DNA of 64,000 nucleotides from Sinonovacula constricta. Taxonomy: Eukaryota > Mollusca > Bivalvia > Cardiida > Solecurtidae. The DNA lies in the NCBI GenBank assembly GCA_007844125.1, contig CM017571.1, positions 25,758,940 to 25,822,939 on the forward strand, written 5' to 3'. Positions 10,701 to 22,973 of this stretch are shown here, piece by piece. The first letter of the stretch is position 1, and the number at the start of each line of letters is the position of its first letter. Both the position numbers and the translations under genes were made by a program. The notes beneath the pieces were generated by a model. The model was not told the DNA's origin and did no database searches. It saw nothing but the letters and a program-made list of their open reading frames with translations.

Positions 10701-12234
10701 GTTATCCATTTTCTATCCTTAATATGGTTGTCTGCTTACATCGGCAAGCAAACAGAGACACAACAGCAAATAATAAAGATTATGTAACCCCTCACCCTTC
10801 TCAGCCCCTGGCTTCAATTTCCATTCTGATTAAAAGTTTGTCAATTGCTCTTTTACAAATCAAAAATTGAGAAAGTTAGAGTTACTTTGTACAAGTTTTT
10901 TTTCTTAAATTGTTCAAATCATCATGAATATGGATATTTGTATGCATCTGTAAGCGTGTTTCGAGCAGTCACACTGTCTGTCCATCCATATATCTGTCTG
11001 GAAATACGTGCAACCATCCCAGTTCTATGTCAGAGACAGTGCAATCAGTAGAAGGTTGGCTCCAGGTACTGGAGGTCGCGGGTTTGATCCTGGGCTCTGA
11101 CATACCAAAGTCATTAAAATTGGTAGTGGTATAGCTCAATTGCTAACACTCAAGCAAATATAAGGGTATTTCCAGTTCTGGTTTGCCCAGTGTCAGGATA
11201 ATGTGACTGGGTGTGGTATCATGCCAGGTGTTCACAGCATGCTATGCACAGTGAATGCTGCACTGTATCTGCTTCAAATGGACACCATCTCCAGATACCT
11301 AAAATCCTGTTGGTGGGATGGATAAACCCAATTTAATTTACAGTATTTAAAACAAACTTCACCACTAAACAGACATAGTCTAGAAGGTGTGTCATGCATA
11401 ACACTTACTAGTGCAACTATTAAGTATTAGGTCTCATACAATCTAATATATAAGGTCAGTGTATCTCTGGAATCAGTTGTTAACTTTATTTAAGTTTGTT
11501 TAAAATATAGTGTTTATAGCTTTTTTTTCCAAATATTATCACTATGAATATGTTTTTATGTTTTTGTGTTGTCGTTTTTCAATTTTAGTAAAACAAATGA
11601 ACAGGCAGCTGATCAACGTGTTCAACTTTGTCATAACAGTGGGTGGTGCTTTCATATTTGCCTTCAAAGCTGTTGAATATTCATTAGGTGGTTTAGCAAA
11701 CACATTTGCTCTGGTAAGAACTCATTTGCTTTTGTAATTTCTCAAGTTATTATCATACTTAAAAAAAAAGAACAAACTTCCTTGGCCTAAACTCTTTCTC
11801 AGAATTCTTCATTCAAATAGAGTCATTTAATTGGTCATTTTTATATTCATTCAAATAGAAAGTCATTTAATTGATCATTTTGTATAAGGATTCAATCACA
11901 TTGGAAAATTTGTGCATAACAGCTCATGTGGTTGATATAATTGGTTATTTGTACCAAAAATCTATTGGCCAGTTATTACTTGAAACCAATAAGATCTTTA
12001 TTATTTATTCAACATATGGGTAATTTTGATGTTTTCCGTTGCCTTTTAAGTGAAATATAATGATTTCAATTTATTTATTATCAAGCTGTAAAGATTCTTT
12101 GTAAAATGTCTTTTTAATTTTTCTGTGTTATTTGGGTGTTGTTTTTTTTTCCATTTCAGCAACTTATGGCCGGCTTGGTATTTGGGACAGTTGTATTCTT
12201 TGCAGATTTGTATTTCCTTATAAAAAATTCCTGA
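4570..12234 (+). CDS. TMEM199: TMEM199 / VMA12-like V-ATPase assembly factor (complete, six exons)
   Basis: Joined exons 4570-4738, 8068-8144, 8938-9027, 10653-10683, 11589-11713 and 12160-12234 give 188 residues plus TGA, with GT-AG junctions and consistent phases throughout. The family signature KIYLHELIQGSSLHLPE falls at residues 60-76 and corresponds to KLYLHELLEGSEIYLPE of vertebrate TMEM199. It is followed by DPELEARCKRL and a NKEYMRM helix. Two membrane segments lie at about 130-148 and 166-185, with a very short C-terminal tail. The protein is expected in the ER/ER-Golgi membrane, where VMA12-type factors help assemble the V0 sector of the proton ATPase. Length is close to the roughly 208 residues of the human protein. 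Introns 1 and 3 carry minisatellites, and intron 4 a SINE. Confidence 0.9.
4739..6900. other. TMEM199 intron 1, unique part
   Basis: AT-rich intronic DNA with no exon-like signal. Within 6640-6720 a short motif GGTAACAGTTCGCC is repeated three times at roughly 22-25 bp spacing with small changes. I see no other structure. Confidence 0.6.
6911..7630. repeat. 27-bp minisatellite in TMEM199 intron 1
   Basis: About 26 copies of a unit containing GCTGTTTTGGTTTGTCACAT, nearly identical, with a C/T variant (CACATC versus CATATC) scattered along the array. A 27-bp period is nine codons, so several frames stay open on both strands and mimic repetitive proteins. The location between two TMEM199 exons and the absence of a splice or start context argue against coding. 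Confidence 0.92.
8068..8144 (+). CDS. TMEM199: TMEM199 exon 2
   Basis: The acceptor TTACTTCCAG opens the exon; a split Ala codon is followed by DKKIYLHELIQG, the most conserved family motif. The exon closes in phase 0 at AGA|GTATGT. Confidence 0.88.
8938..9027 (+). CDS. TMEM199: TMEM199 exon 3
   Basis: Thirty codons running from DPELEARCKRLRAQQANKEY to VDMQ, between TTTTGTAG and GTAGGA. The segment aligns with the helical NPEL.ARLEKIK...NEEYKR region of animal homologues. Confidence 0.87.
9199..9973. repeat. 18-bp minisatellite with AATT insertions in TMEM199 intron 3
   Basis: Units such as GCTACCTGGGTCACAATT alternate with variants ending in CACAGTC or CTGGATCACAATTAATT. The AATT insertion recurs every two to five units, giving an irregular higher-order pattern. 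The array fills about half of the intron between 9027 and 10653. Confidence 0.9.
10653..10683 (+). CDS. TMEM199: TMEM199 exon 4 (31 nt)
   Basis: A short exon HRDNYSFGND plus one base, between TTATTTCAG and GTAAGT. Phase 0 in and phase 1 out match both neighbours, which is the main support because the sequence itself is short. Confidence 0.75.
11025..11335 (+). mobile_element. tRNA-derived SINE-like repeat, family A copy 2
   Basis: The best-preserved head of the family: a B-box-like GGGTTTGATCC at about 11080, then GACATACCAAAGTC, the body blocks listed for copy 1, and the tail GTTGGTGGGATGGATAAAC near 11320. Lies in TMEM199 intron 4 in the sense orientation. Confidence 0.68.
11589..11713 (+). 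CDS. TMEM199: TMEM199 exon 5 (first membrane segment)
   Basis: The split Leu codon is followed by KQMNRQLINVFNFVITVGGA and a hydrophobic run, then AVEYSLGG. It matches the first transmembrane helix region (FNFIVTVVAAF) of vertebrate TMEM199. Ends at CTG|GTAAGA. Confidence 0.88.
12160..12234 (+). CDS. TMEM199: TMEM199 exon 6 (second membrane segment and stop)
   Basis: QLMAGLVFGTVVFFADLYFL followed by IKNS and TGA, after a T-rich tract and CAG acceptor. Provides the second membrane helix and the C-terminus. Confidence 0.87.
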   Translation, partial: QLMAGLVFGTVVFFADLYFLIKNS

Positions 12235-12359
12235 TAGCTGCAATACTATATTTATTCATTGTTCAGATGTTTTCTGTTCATGCATATTAAAGAAAACAGT
12301 TCACAATCATTATTTATGTACTAAAAATCAGGGGATTTTAAGAATATTATAGGTTCTTT

Positions 12360-12365
12360 AATAAA
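12360..12365 (+). terminator. Candidate poly(A) signal AATAAA for TMEM199
   Basis: A canonical hexamer 126 nt after the TMEM199 stop; an alternative ATTAAA lies at 12286-12291. Which one is used cannot be told from sequence. Confidence 0.4.
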
Positions 12366-14540
12366 GGGATATTACCCTCTTACATGTCAAATGCACTGAG
12401 TAGTCTCCCTTTAGATAAGGTCGGTGGGATATAATTTGTGTATTTCATTTTGAATTTATGACTTTGTCTACTTTTTTAACAGTAAAGAAAGTTTAAGACT
12501 AAAACTTGCATATAAAATGATACTTTAGAGAATAAGAAATGTTTTTAGTAAGGTTACATTTATGTTGAAAAAGAACTGTGTAAATGAGAATGTTTCTTGT
12601 ATTAGAGTTTTGGAAATACCTCCCCACAAGGAAGATAATCAGTTGCTTTCAGTTTATAAATAGATAACAGATCTGAAGTTATGTAATGAGTAATATAATT
12701 ATGCAAACATAAATACCAAAACTACAGTACAGGTATGTAAACATTTACTTGTATTGACTAACTTTTGTAATAAGATAAGCATGTTTGCTTCCATTTGACA
12801 AATCCAAGATGTCTCTGGCTGACACAGTTTGGAAAGGTAATGGTAAACAATGAATTTAAATGTGTCCAACAAATTATTTTTTTTCAAACTACGCATATTT
12901 GCTTTTGCGCTATACTCAAGAAATAAACTTTTATGGTTGGAAGAACAGCAGGTGCCTAAAGAAATAATGAATTTGTCAACAGCAGTAATTTGTAGCAATT
13001 TTAAAAGGTCGTGATCTTTTTTTTGTTCAAAGACCATGTCATAGTGAAAATTGAAATGTTAATTGTTTTTGAATAATAATAGATAGTAATTGACATTAAA
13101 ATCGAAATTGACATCAACATTGATTGTTTAGAAAATACGCTTCAGAAATTCGTAAGAGCCAGTTGATTACTGTGACCCTAAAATGTTGCCATTCATTTCT
13201 CTATTCTGCATGCTGTCTGTGGCGATGTGGATGTCTAAAATCGGGGATCTTTCTTGTACATTGTTGTTCATTCCAGACAAATATAAGTCAGAATAAGGTT
13301 ATATCTTTTAGATTTTTGAGAATATTTGCTTGCAGTCTGTTTATATAAATTGGTTTATACTCTACATATATATAATTAAGGCAAGTTACCAGACAACCCT
13401 TAAAAAGTGGTGCCTTGTAATCTGCAGTATTTCCTGGACCATTTTGTTATTTTGGGGTACTTTACCTTTATACATGAAAATCTGTGAAATTTAGTAATTT
13501 ACATGTTGTATGTCATTCTGGATTATCTTTTGTGTTCTAAACATTATGTTTGATACAGATAAGATTTTTTTTTTTTTGTGGGGAAAGCATGGAAAATAAT
13601 AAATAAATTTTTATGCTCCTCTTTAAAACCTGCACATGTCTAAACATGCAATGAGATAATGTGGTATGGTTTACTAGAAACATCGTCTGTTTTATGATTT
13701 CTATTGCCTTTCAGTATTTGATTTCTTAGAACATGTACATTTTGTAAGACCTATTGGGTACAGTCGCCATCTTCTCTGAATCCATGGCCCCTTCCCGCTT
13801 GAGTTGGAGTCTGGGCTGGGTTGAAACCTTTCTTGTAGGATGCTAACCAGTGGTGTGATTTGGTTCTACCCAGAAATTTCAAGCGTCTTTTCCCACTTTT
13901 ATTGTTGGGTATTTTTATAAATAAACAAACAAATTCTCATACCACTTTGATAACATTGTGATTTTCTTGAGAGGTGGGTTTATGGGTGCAATTCCTAGAC
14001 ACATAATGGTATTTGTTGTATTATATTTCTTCATAAATGACATTTAAAATATTGTTAATAACTTGCCAGAAATTAATAAAAATACATCATGTTTTTCGTT
14101 ATCTTTTTTTCATCTAGAATGATTTACTTTTGCTTGGCATTGGTTTAACAGAGGATTTCTCATAATTCCAAATGAAACCTTCAATATGATTTATGAAAAA
14201 AAAAATAAAACTATGAATTTTGTCTGGTTTTGGGTGATTTTTTAAGAAACTAATCAATTTGCTGTTACATGTACATGTTTTTTCTCAATATAATAGAATA
14301 CTTGTCCCTTGTTCAAATTAATATATTGCCATTCTAAAATGCATGACCCAAAATCAATATTTGCGCTTGGATTTTCACGCAAATTTCATAAATAAGCCAT
14401 TTTATATTTAAAATTAATTTTAAATCTATTATGGTTTAGGATAATGGACCCTTATTAAAATTCTACTGTGATTTGGCTAAAAGCTAATTAGCCAAGACCA
14501 ATTATTTGACCAACATTTACCCTAGATACCGTTAAGTTGA
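12366..14540. other. Intergenic AT-rich DNA, no gene seen
   Basis: Between the TMEM199 3' end and the next repeats I find only short chance ORFs. A segment at 13195-13270 resembles segments at 20100-20170 and 24375-24435 (TCTCTACGGCGC / GGATGTCT blocks), so it is probably an old dispersed repeat. Confidence 0.5.
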
Positions 14541-14544
14541 GCGA

Positions 14545-14700
14545 CCGTGGTCTGTTAGTTGAGGCATTGGACTCTGGATCGGCGGTCCGACCACAGCAAG
14601 CAAGACTACCGTACAGTTCCTGAGTACTGGTTCTACTCTATCAGCGGACGGTCGAGACGAATTACTATAGGTTGCGAGAACTTGTTTCCCAATCGATAAT
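14545..14700 (+). mobile_element. Possible tRNA-like SINE remnant
   Basis: GTTAGTTGAGGCATTGGACT followed by GGCGGTCCGACC resembles a degenerate A box plus B box with anticodon-arm spacing. No clear body or tail is visible. Confidence 0.3.
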
Positions 14701-14994
14701 ATTTTACGTTTAAACTAAAGGATCTTAAACAGGGCAAATATTATCGCGCCGGTGCGCCGAGCCCTTTCAAGCTCGAGGACGCGAAATGGCAGAAATCAGC
14801 CACCGCAAGAAATTATATGCACTTTCTTGTCATGATGACATGCTACCCCCCAAAAAACAAGACACGTGATTACTAAAGCTTGTCTTCAGTGAGAACACGC
14901 TAGCTGCGTTAAGAAGCATAATTCGCGCACATCTAACGTCGACTTTTTGTCTGTACCAGTGTATTAAGAGCATATATATATAACAAAACTAGAA

Positions 14995-15824
14995 CGGTTG
15001 TTGGTGGGACCTGAACAGATCTCGCAAAATGTTGTTTGTGTACCATAACGACACAATCATCATTACAAACATGTATTTCCTATCTGAGCCACGTTGCGCA
15101 GTTAGCTATTTTTAAACTAAGAACCCCGTGACCACTTATGTTTTAGTTCATCCGCTGTGACTTCGATGTCTATTTTGAGCAGAAATCCCAATCGTTCATA
15201 TTTAGAGTTTTGAAAAGAATGAACAAGTGTTGATTAACTAGATTTACTGCCCTTAAATTGAGATACTGTTGAAAATCGTAAAAGCTTAGACTAAAGTATG
15301 ATGTTGTCCAACAGAAATTATGCGCAAATACCCCAAAGAGAGGCCAGATGTTATTGCATATGTCATCGTCGGTTATCCCCCGTTACATTACTCCGCTATG
15401 CTGCGTTATGTACCCGTGGGACAATTGGCTATGAAAATCTCGTAGTCATGAATAATTAATGAGGCAGTTTCATTGGTGCCATAAGGAAACCACCACGGAT
15501 AACTAGCCAATGAAATTACGTTTTACGTCTAAGGTTCGGTTTACCATTTAAAATGGCGACCTCCATGAGTAAACATGTGCGTTGGTTTCTATTTTCAGTA
15601 AGAAAATCCCAGTATGACGTCATTGAGATTGAAGAGTATTTTATTGTAACATGCGATTTCATTGGAAGAAGATTTGTCTCCCCTGCCTCATGCATATTCA
15701 TGAAAACGAGATGTTGCTAGTCAAATTTCCCACGGTATGTATGGAGTGTAACGGAATAAAGTACTGTGGTTGCCGACGATGTGCATATGTTAGAGATAGG
15801 CAAACTGTCAGATACCATCTTTAA
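14995..15824 (+). mobile_element. MITE-like family M copy 2, left-truncated and interrupted
   Basis: Contains the diagnostic interior (CCTATCTGAGCCACGTTGC, AGCTATTTTTAAACTAAGAA, CCCGTGACCACTTA) and ends with CAAACTGTCAGATACCATCT plus TTAA. It is interrupted between about 15380 and 15754 by a second inverted-repeat element. Confidence 0.7.
15380..15754. mobile_element. Nested element with imperfect terminal inverted repeats
   Basis: The left end CCGTTACATTACTCC...TACCCGTGGGACAATT pairs imperfectly with the reverse complement of the right end (CCGTTACACTCC...TACCGTGGGAAATTTG), about 50 bp of inverted similarity around a roughly 375-bp insert. No coding capacity, so a second MITE-like family is suggested. 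Confidence 0.55.
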
Positions 15825-17713
15825 TATAAATATAACCGATACGTTGTAGTTGTGACGACTTTATTTAAATAAGAACGTGGAGCTATAAAATGGGAATATA
15901 TCAAGAAAAAACATTTCTGTTATTTTTTATTACACATATATCTATAATGTGCTGTTATACAAAATATATGAGAAAACATAAGTAAGTGAATATGTGTGTA
16001 AATCACAACAAGGGGAATATCAAAACAGGATCAAAATGAAATGAGTACATATAGTAAAACTAAATATATCTGTGTACATATCTTAATGGTTAACAAATGC
16101 TGAGTCATTTCGGCTACAGTGCCATTTCCTATTGTCTTGGTAAGGAGGTAGAGCTTTCTTTTTTCACAAGATTTCATAAAGTTTAAGAAATTTTCGCATT
16201 TACAACGTCTGTATATAGGAATACGATTTCTTTAGAACTTCTTAAGAACTACGGCTCTGTAGAACATTGAAGAAATGCACCACTAACTCTGGTTGTATAT
16301 AGCTTTATAGTTCTTGACAAAGGAAGGTAGAGAACTAAATTTATATTAATACAATTTAAATGCTATCAAATATAATAAAACGTCTTATAATCTTAATGAA
16401 ATAGTAGAAACTGGCTAACTTATCGATTTTGTTTAAGATTCTGTTTAAGAACAGCATTAGTTCTTTATATATTTAGTGGGAGTTAAAACAAATCGTGTGT
16501 GACAATTGATATGTCTATAAACTTACACAACAAAACGCAGCGTGTTTTTCAAATCATGAAATATAAACAAATGTTTAAATGGTAAGTATCCCAAATTCAT
16601 AGCCATATAAAAACACACAGTAAAGAACTTAACGCTTATGATAAAAATAATTTAAAAGTTAGTTTTTCGTTTTGTTGTTGATGAGGATAATGTTAAGTCT
16701 ATGAGTGGGCGTTTAAGAGAATAAGATCGGAAATACCTATTTTGTGGGTTATAATAAATATAAAAAATTGTAGTAACAAGTTCGCATCATTTCTTACATA
16801 GCCAATTACAAATGAACATGTGACATTATCAAAATTAAAACTTTACTATGACTTTTCAAACGCTATTTTGTAAATGTAAATTACTAAATTTAAAATGAAA
16901 TTCTGGTTGTAGAAAACAATATTTTGAAAAAATGTGATATACCAGGTTACTGGATAAAATATGCCTAAGAGACGATGCTTAACAGCGGATATAGTAGCAT
17001 TTTGATATTAAACACTCCATTGAACATTTATTTAAAAGAAAAAAAAAACATAAAATAAGAAATCAAGACAAAGAGAGGGACATTTTTCTATCACACATGA
17101 CAAGAACAATCACAAGCATTTTCATACCATGTCAATGCTAATTTAATTATAAATGAAAACCTGGATATCAAATTACGTGGATTTATATAAAAATATTACA
17201 GGCAATAATGTTGCCCTATGAATAATGAACATTCCTTAAATTGTCAATAAAAGTGTGGATTTCAATGTATTTGTGTAAAAAGCAAAAACTATTAATACCC
17301 TACAACGCTTAAATTGACGTAAATATGATAGAAAGTCTTGATTACAATGTAAATATCGGATTCAATGTGACTGGTAAAACGTGAATGAAGTATAAAAACA
17401 GAAAGGTTCAATGCAAAATGATCCTTCAAGCATTTCACTCCACATATATGTAAGATAATGCTGATATTATGGATCTATTGTTATAGTTTGTAAAGGCGGC
17501 TATCAGAAACACGTTAATGAATAATTTTGGCATCAGTCGATTTATCAATGTTCTATAAATGAAAATCGTTCACTTAGTCTTGTGCAGCCTCAAAATATAA
17601 ATCAAATGATGATGATGACATCTACTTCAGATAAACAATAATTTCATTTTTGGTTAAATGTAAGTTTGATACAAATCTATATGCCTATATGCTTTTGTCG
17701 ATAGGTATATACT
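15825..17713. other. Intergenic / possible carbonic anhydrase 3'UTR
   Basis: AT-rich with only chance ORFs. The part near 17713 is probably 3'UTR of the minus-strand gene. Minus-strand AATAAA occurs at 17028-17033 (TTTATT on the plus strand), but the true cleavage site cannot be assigned. Confidence 0.45.
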
Positions 17714-17929
17714 CTATCTTGAAAATATTGTGAACGCCAAAATGGCGACAAGAGTTGTGACGTAGGTTGGCATGGAAATCGAAGCAGTTGCGGTAGTTTT
17801 CAGATCGTAACTGGTGAAAACTGGGCGGGTACGAAGGTCTTGCGGTGGGCGGTAGTTCTTCTTGATTTTTCCCTGAACATCATGAGACTCATTCTGTGTC
17901 ACGTGCATCATCTTCCGAAATTCAGCCAT
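17714..17929 (-). CDS. Carbonic anhydrase exon n, C-terminus with hydrophobic tail
   Basis: Encodes the last 71 residues: MAEFRKMMHV, NYRPPQDLRTRPVF, a Thr/Ser/Ala-rich stretch, and the terminal hydrophobic segment YVTTLVAILAFTIF before Ser-Arg and stop. Small residues just before the hydrophobic run suit a GPI omega site; a short membrane anchor is the alternative. Confidence 0.88.
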   Translation of the reverse strand: MAEFRKMMHVTQNESHDVQGKIKKNYRPPQDLRTRPVFTSYDLKTTATASISMPTYVTTLVAILAFTIFSR

Positions 17930-20900
17930 CTTAGAAAAAAAAAAAGAAAGAAAAAAAGCTTAACCATCTCTAAATAAAAAAAATACAAATCAAAAGTTAA
18001 AAATATAATACCATCATGGCGGTGAATTAATGTACATAGAATTCAATAGGTATTTCCAATGCAGTGGCATTTCGAACAGGATGGTAAAGTGTTTTTAAGG
18101 ACAAGCAGCTGTGTTGGTAGATGAATATTAAAATAAAAACTATATAAAAAAACTATAAAGAAAACTTAGTAACATGTACGCTTATGCTTGTTGCAGACAG
18201 AGTTCTAAAAACGATTTTTTTTTCTTTAGTTATTTGTAAGCACCAAAATAATCTTCCTTACCTGAGCAGCCGAGATTTTAACTGTTGGCATCATGACTGT
18301 CCACGTGACTACCTCAAAACACGGTGGCGTTGTTAGACCTCCCTGGTACCGGAAGAAGGGGATCTGGTCACCGGAAACGTTGTTGTAAAGATAAGGGAAC
18401 GTCAGATCCTCCATCGTGAACCCTGTGACCATTTGGTTAAGACCTGTGCACGCGCAGAAATAGTATAACTTCGAATACAAATATTTTAATTCCAAAGTAA
18501 ATAGTATAACTTAGAGTTAAACTACAAGGCCTTTGTATTACGTCGAGTTTAAATAGTACCATCCCTAGGAAATATAGTAGCAAGATGATTAGAAAAGTAC
18601 GGAGTTAAAGTAGTATAACTTTATGTTGACGTAGCATAACTTCGTTTCAAAAATCGAAGAGCTTCCGGTGAAAATAGTGTCTCCACGAAAACTCATTACG
18701 AGTATTAAAAGTATAACTTCAAGTAAAATAGCATTACTTTGTGAAAATGAGAGTTACAAAGAGGACAGATAGTATCTGTTAGAGTTAAATAGTATAATTT
18801 CGAGAAACATTAGGATCACTAAGAATAAAAAATGACAACGAATTGGCATAGTATAACAACGACTTGACCTAGAATAACCGACTTTTAAATAGTATAACTA
18901 CAGGTAAAATAACATAACTTCTAGTTAAACAATAGTATTAAAATATGCGAGAAAAAAAGTAATAACAATGGGTTCAAATTGTATAACAGCGAGCAAAATA
19001 TTTAATTTAAAATAGTATTAAGTGCGCTTTATAAAGTGTCACCAAGTATTTAACAATAGCAAAATATTATTATTCACTTGTAAATTGAACAGAATTGAAC
19101 TTACTACAATTCATTCAACGTATACAACACAGTAGGCAGTCTCAAAAATATTTACAACTGAGAAACATTTTTTGCAGGCAATCCTTCAAATTAGGCGTTT
19201 AACTGCAAGACTGTTGTTCTTGCTGTAAGATCGGACGCTTATACATGTTGTATCACAATATGATATGCCCAAAAAGGAATATAATTATCATTAGACATCT
19301 GTAAGATGTTCCGAATGTGCCTACCTTTGTATTTGACATCAGGAAGTTTGGAGATTATGTTGGCATATCCGGGATTGTTGCCACTACCCACCTACAGGGT
19401 AAACAAACAGTCAGTGCATAAAAAATGTTTGTGTGTGTGTTTGTATTGTTTGTTTGTTTGTTTGTATAGTTTGTTTGTGTGTTTGTATTGTTTGTTTGTA
19501 TTGTTTGTTTGTGTGTTTGTATTGTTTGTTTGTATAGTTTGTTTGTGTGTTTGTATTGTTTGTTTGTATTGTTTGTTTGTGTGTTTGTATTGTTTGTTTG
19601 TATTGTTTGTTTGTATTGTTTGTTTGTGTGTTTGTATTGTTTGGTTTTGTGTTCGTATTGTTTGTGTTTGTATTGATTGTTTGTTGTCTGTTTGTACTAT
19701 GCCCTACAGTTACATAAAATAATCTGCTGTTGTTAGTTTCTGTTTACATTTGTATTTTGTTATTGGATTAATTCAGGCATACTCGTGCTCATTGAGGTTA
19801 TTGCGGCTGTATGATTATTCATTTTATTATCCTTTCCTATTTTCTGTGGAGGCAGACTCCAGACAAATGTCTCAGTAGAACCAACGACGCACTAAAAGTT
19901 AATCGAAGTATTTCCTCATCTGAAAACTTACACCTCTCCCATTTGGATGAGGACAATATAGAGGCAGGTCATAGCAAACAAAGTGTTTATAATTTATTTA
20001 TAATGTCCATCTAATAAAGACATCAATCGCTTACTGTTGGTGTTTCCTAAAATAAGTTTACGATAATACTTGTAACATAATGCGTGCGTCTTGTTCTATA
20101 TACTTTCTCTAATTTCATGTTCTCTACGGCGCATTGGATAACTCTAATCCTTGACCTTAGGCGATGTCTATTATGGATTAACATTGTTCTGATACTTTAA
20201 TGCAGCAGGCAAAATCGGTAGTCGCATCTTTTGGTGATATTTATTGGCATAAGTATTATGAATTACCATGAATTTTCGAAATATGGACGATTTACAACTC
20301 ATGCCTTATGTTTTGTTTACATTTGAATATACTGATGGATTTTTTCCCTGTCAGACGATATTGAAGATAGGTGACGTAAGTCTTCGTGGTTTTCTGCGTT
20401 ATTTATTTATTACCTCGAAGAAATATCCAAGCACTGCAAGACCGTCATGTCGGTACACAGCATCAGCGAGCGTACGGTACTGTTTCTTGAAGTGGACAAT
20501 ATGAAGCTGAAAATAACAAGACAGGTGAGTAACTGATAAATCTACACAGAACAATCTACTGAATAAGTTCATGGAGGAACCTAATTGCATATTTTTCAAG
20601 TAAAGCGAAATATTATAAGGCCATTGTCTGTGAGAAAATTAATACACTATATTAATGAAACTATTCGACGATATGGCTTAGTGTTCCGAGTTTAACATGT
20701 ATGTAAGAAGTAAGATATATCGGGGAACAGTGTACTGTCCTTGTGTACATGCCTGCCAATCAATAATTTCGTGGAGAAATGTTATCAGCAGCTGCTTATT
20801 TAAAACACATCGTTCGCTCCCTAACTGTCAAACTGATTCCGATTATCACATTGACAACAGCTTATCTCGGAATCAGTCAACTTGACCTGTGTAATGAGGC

Positions 20901-22914
20901 AAGTCTACACAAAACACCAAGTAAATTACAGCTTGGTGTATCTGGCAGACAGAAGTTGAAAGTTTGTTTCAGTGTTCACTGACGGATAAAAAACCGTGTT
21001 TCATGCAGAACAAAGGGAAATGTATGTGAGATAGTAAATCGTTGACCGACAGAATTCAAAGAAAGTTCAGTTACGGTAAATTATCGGCGGTCAATAATGA
21101 CGACACGTCGGGTCATAACCGCTTACAAGTTATGTGGTATGTTTTCACTATGAAACAACATGAAAACCTTTGCCAGGTCACTAGACCCCGGCTATAAGAC
21201 GAGCCCCACACTTTGAACATGAAATTTTGAGGAAAAATCCCCGCATTATAAGTGAGAAAATACGGTAGCTATTTTTAAACTAAGAAAACCACGTGATAAC
21301 AAACTTTTAAAATCACATTATCTTGTCATCCGGGTTGTCTGCACTGACGTCGACATCTGATTTAAGCAGACATCACTATCCTATTTACTTAACGTTATGA
21401 GAAAGAATGAGCATCTTATAGTGATGTTTCGCAATTCATACTGTGTATTAAGTATAGGTAGTGTTCTAAACCATCTTTACATAGATTAAGTATGTGTTAA
21501 GTTATGCAGAAATTATGCCCAAATTCCCGAAGGCGGTGCCAAGATACTATTACATGTATATTTGATAAGCAAACTGTCAGATACCAACTTTAATATTTCT
21601 TTAGAACCCTTTATCTAAGAAACCTTTAATCCAACACATACCGACAAGAGAGTTGACGTCATGTAAGTCGAATACGTTGGAGTTATATTCCCTTACAAAA
21701 TATACCGAGGAATACAAATGAATATCTTGACAATGTAGAGTGCATTGGTTTTTTTGTTGTTTTTTTAAAAATCTCGGCGACACGACACGTGTTTCGTGCG
21801 GAATTGCGATTTCGGCGATATATGGCAGTACAAATGTTCAGGTAGAACAACAGTGCGCTGCAAGGTAGCTAGAAGACCTTTCCACAATTAAACATTAATC
21901 TGTTTGCGACTGTTACCGGATCCAAAGGAGTCGACAGCCGGAACGCTTGGTAACATAACAATAGACCATTTGATAATATTGTCGAAACCACACAGACAGA
22001 TAGACCCGGCTTAAAACGCAAAAAAAAAAATGTATGACAGAAAGAATCACTGACCATCAATTAGTAACTATTTATATGTAAACAAAATTAAGTACGCATT
22101 AAAGTAATGGGAGAAACATACATAATAATATAAAAGCCCGCAGTTTAGCGTATGTCCCCATAGAACCCTGCAATCCGCACTCCATAATTATTTTAATTAC
22201 TGCGTCGCTATAGAACAAATCAGTGTGTTGTTTATGAGGAACGTAAGCACGTGACGTATATTCAATGCCCCGAGCTTCAAAAATCTAAAAGCAGAAAAAA
22301 TTAAAAGCGTTGCGACTCTTTTGATTAGTCCAACCCATGGACGGATCCAGAAAAAATTGGTGGTTGGTATGAATGAAAGTCTATGTAGTCAACACACAAA
22401 ATTTACTTTAATAGCTTAGTATTTTTAAGCGTTTTCCCAACTCTACTCTTTTTACCTGGTTGGTGGTGGGGGATGCATCCCACACCCTGGAACCATCACA
22501 GGCCCAACCTTAAGACAACATAATCTTTTGAAGGGCATCGTGCTTACATAAACTGAAAAATCTTTGAAGAACATCATGCTTACATAAACTGAAGTAATCA
22601 GTGGTGTGTGTATATCCAAAGCTTATTGTGGTTTTCATTTAAATAAAACATCTTAAAGAAAGAAACTTTGACCAAGTCGCCTTCAATTATGTGCTTAGTG
22701 ATCGAACCTCTAATGGGTAGCTTCTGCCATCACGGGTGTGCTCGGAGCCGTGCATGTTGTCTGGTCCCCAGTGGAAGTGGAACTGTGCGGCCTGGTACTC
22801 GGATCCAAGACCTCCCTGGTTGATAGTGATGTCAGTATTGTTCAGATCCACTTGTACTGAAGACACAGTTTAACCTCAGAATGAATTTTTGTGTTTTATG
22901 ACGATGACACAAAC

Positions 22915-22973
<59 letters not shown>

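Larger units (their letters stand above)
20507..22707. other. Carbonic anhydrase intron j-k
   Basis: Besides the repeats at 21190-21593, the intron has a possible transposon-like stretch near 22325-22500 (CATGGACGGATCCAG ... GGGATGCATCCC). No exon-like signal. Confidence 0.5.
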
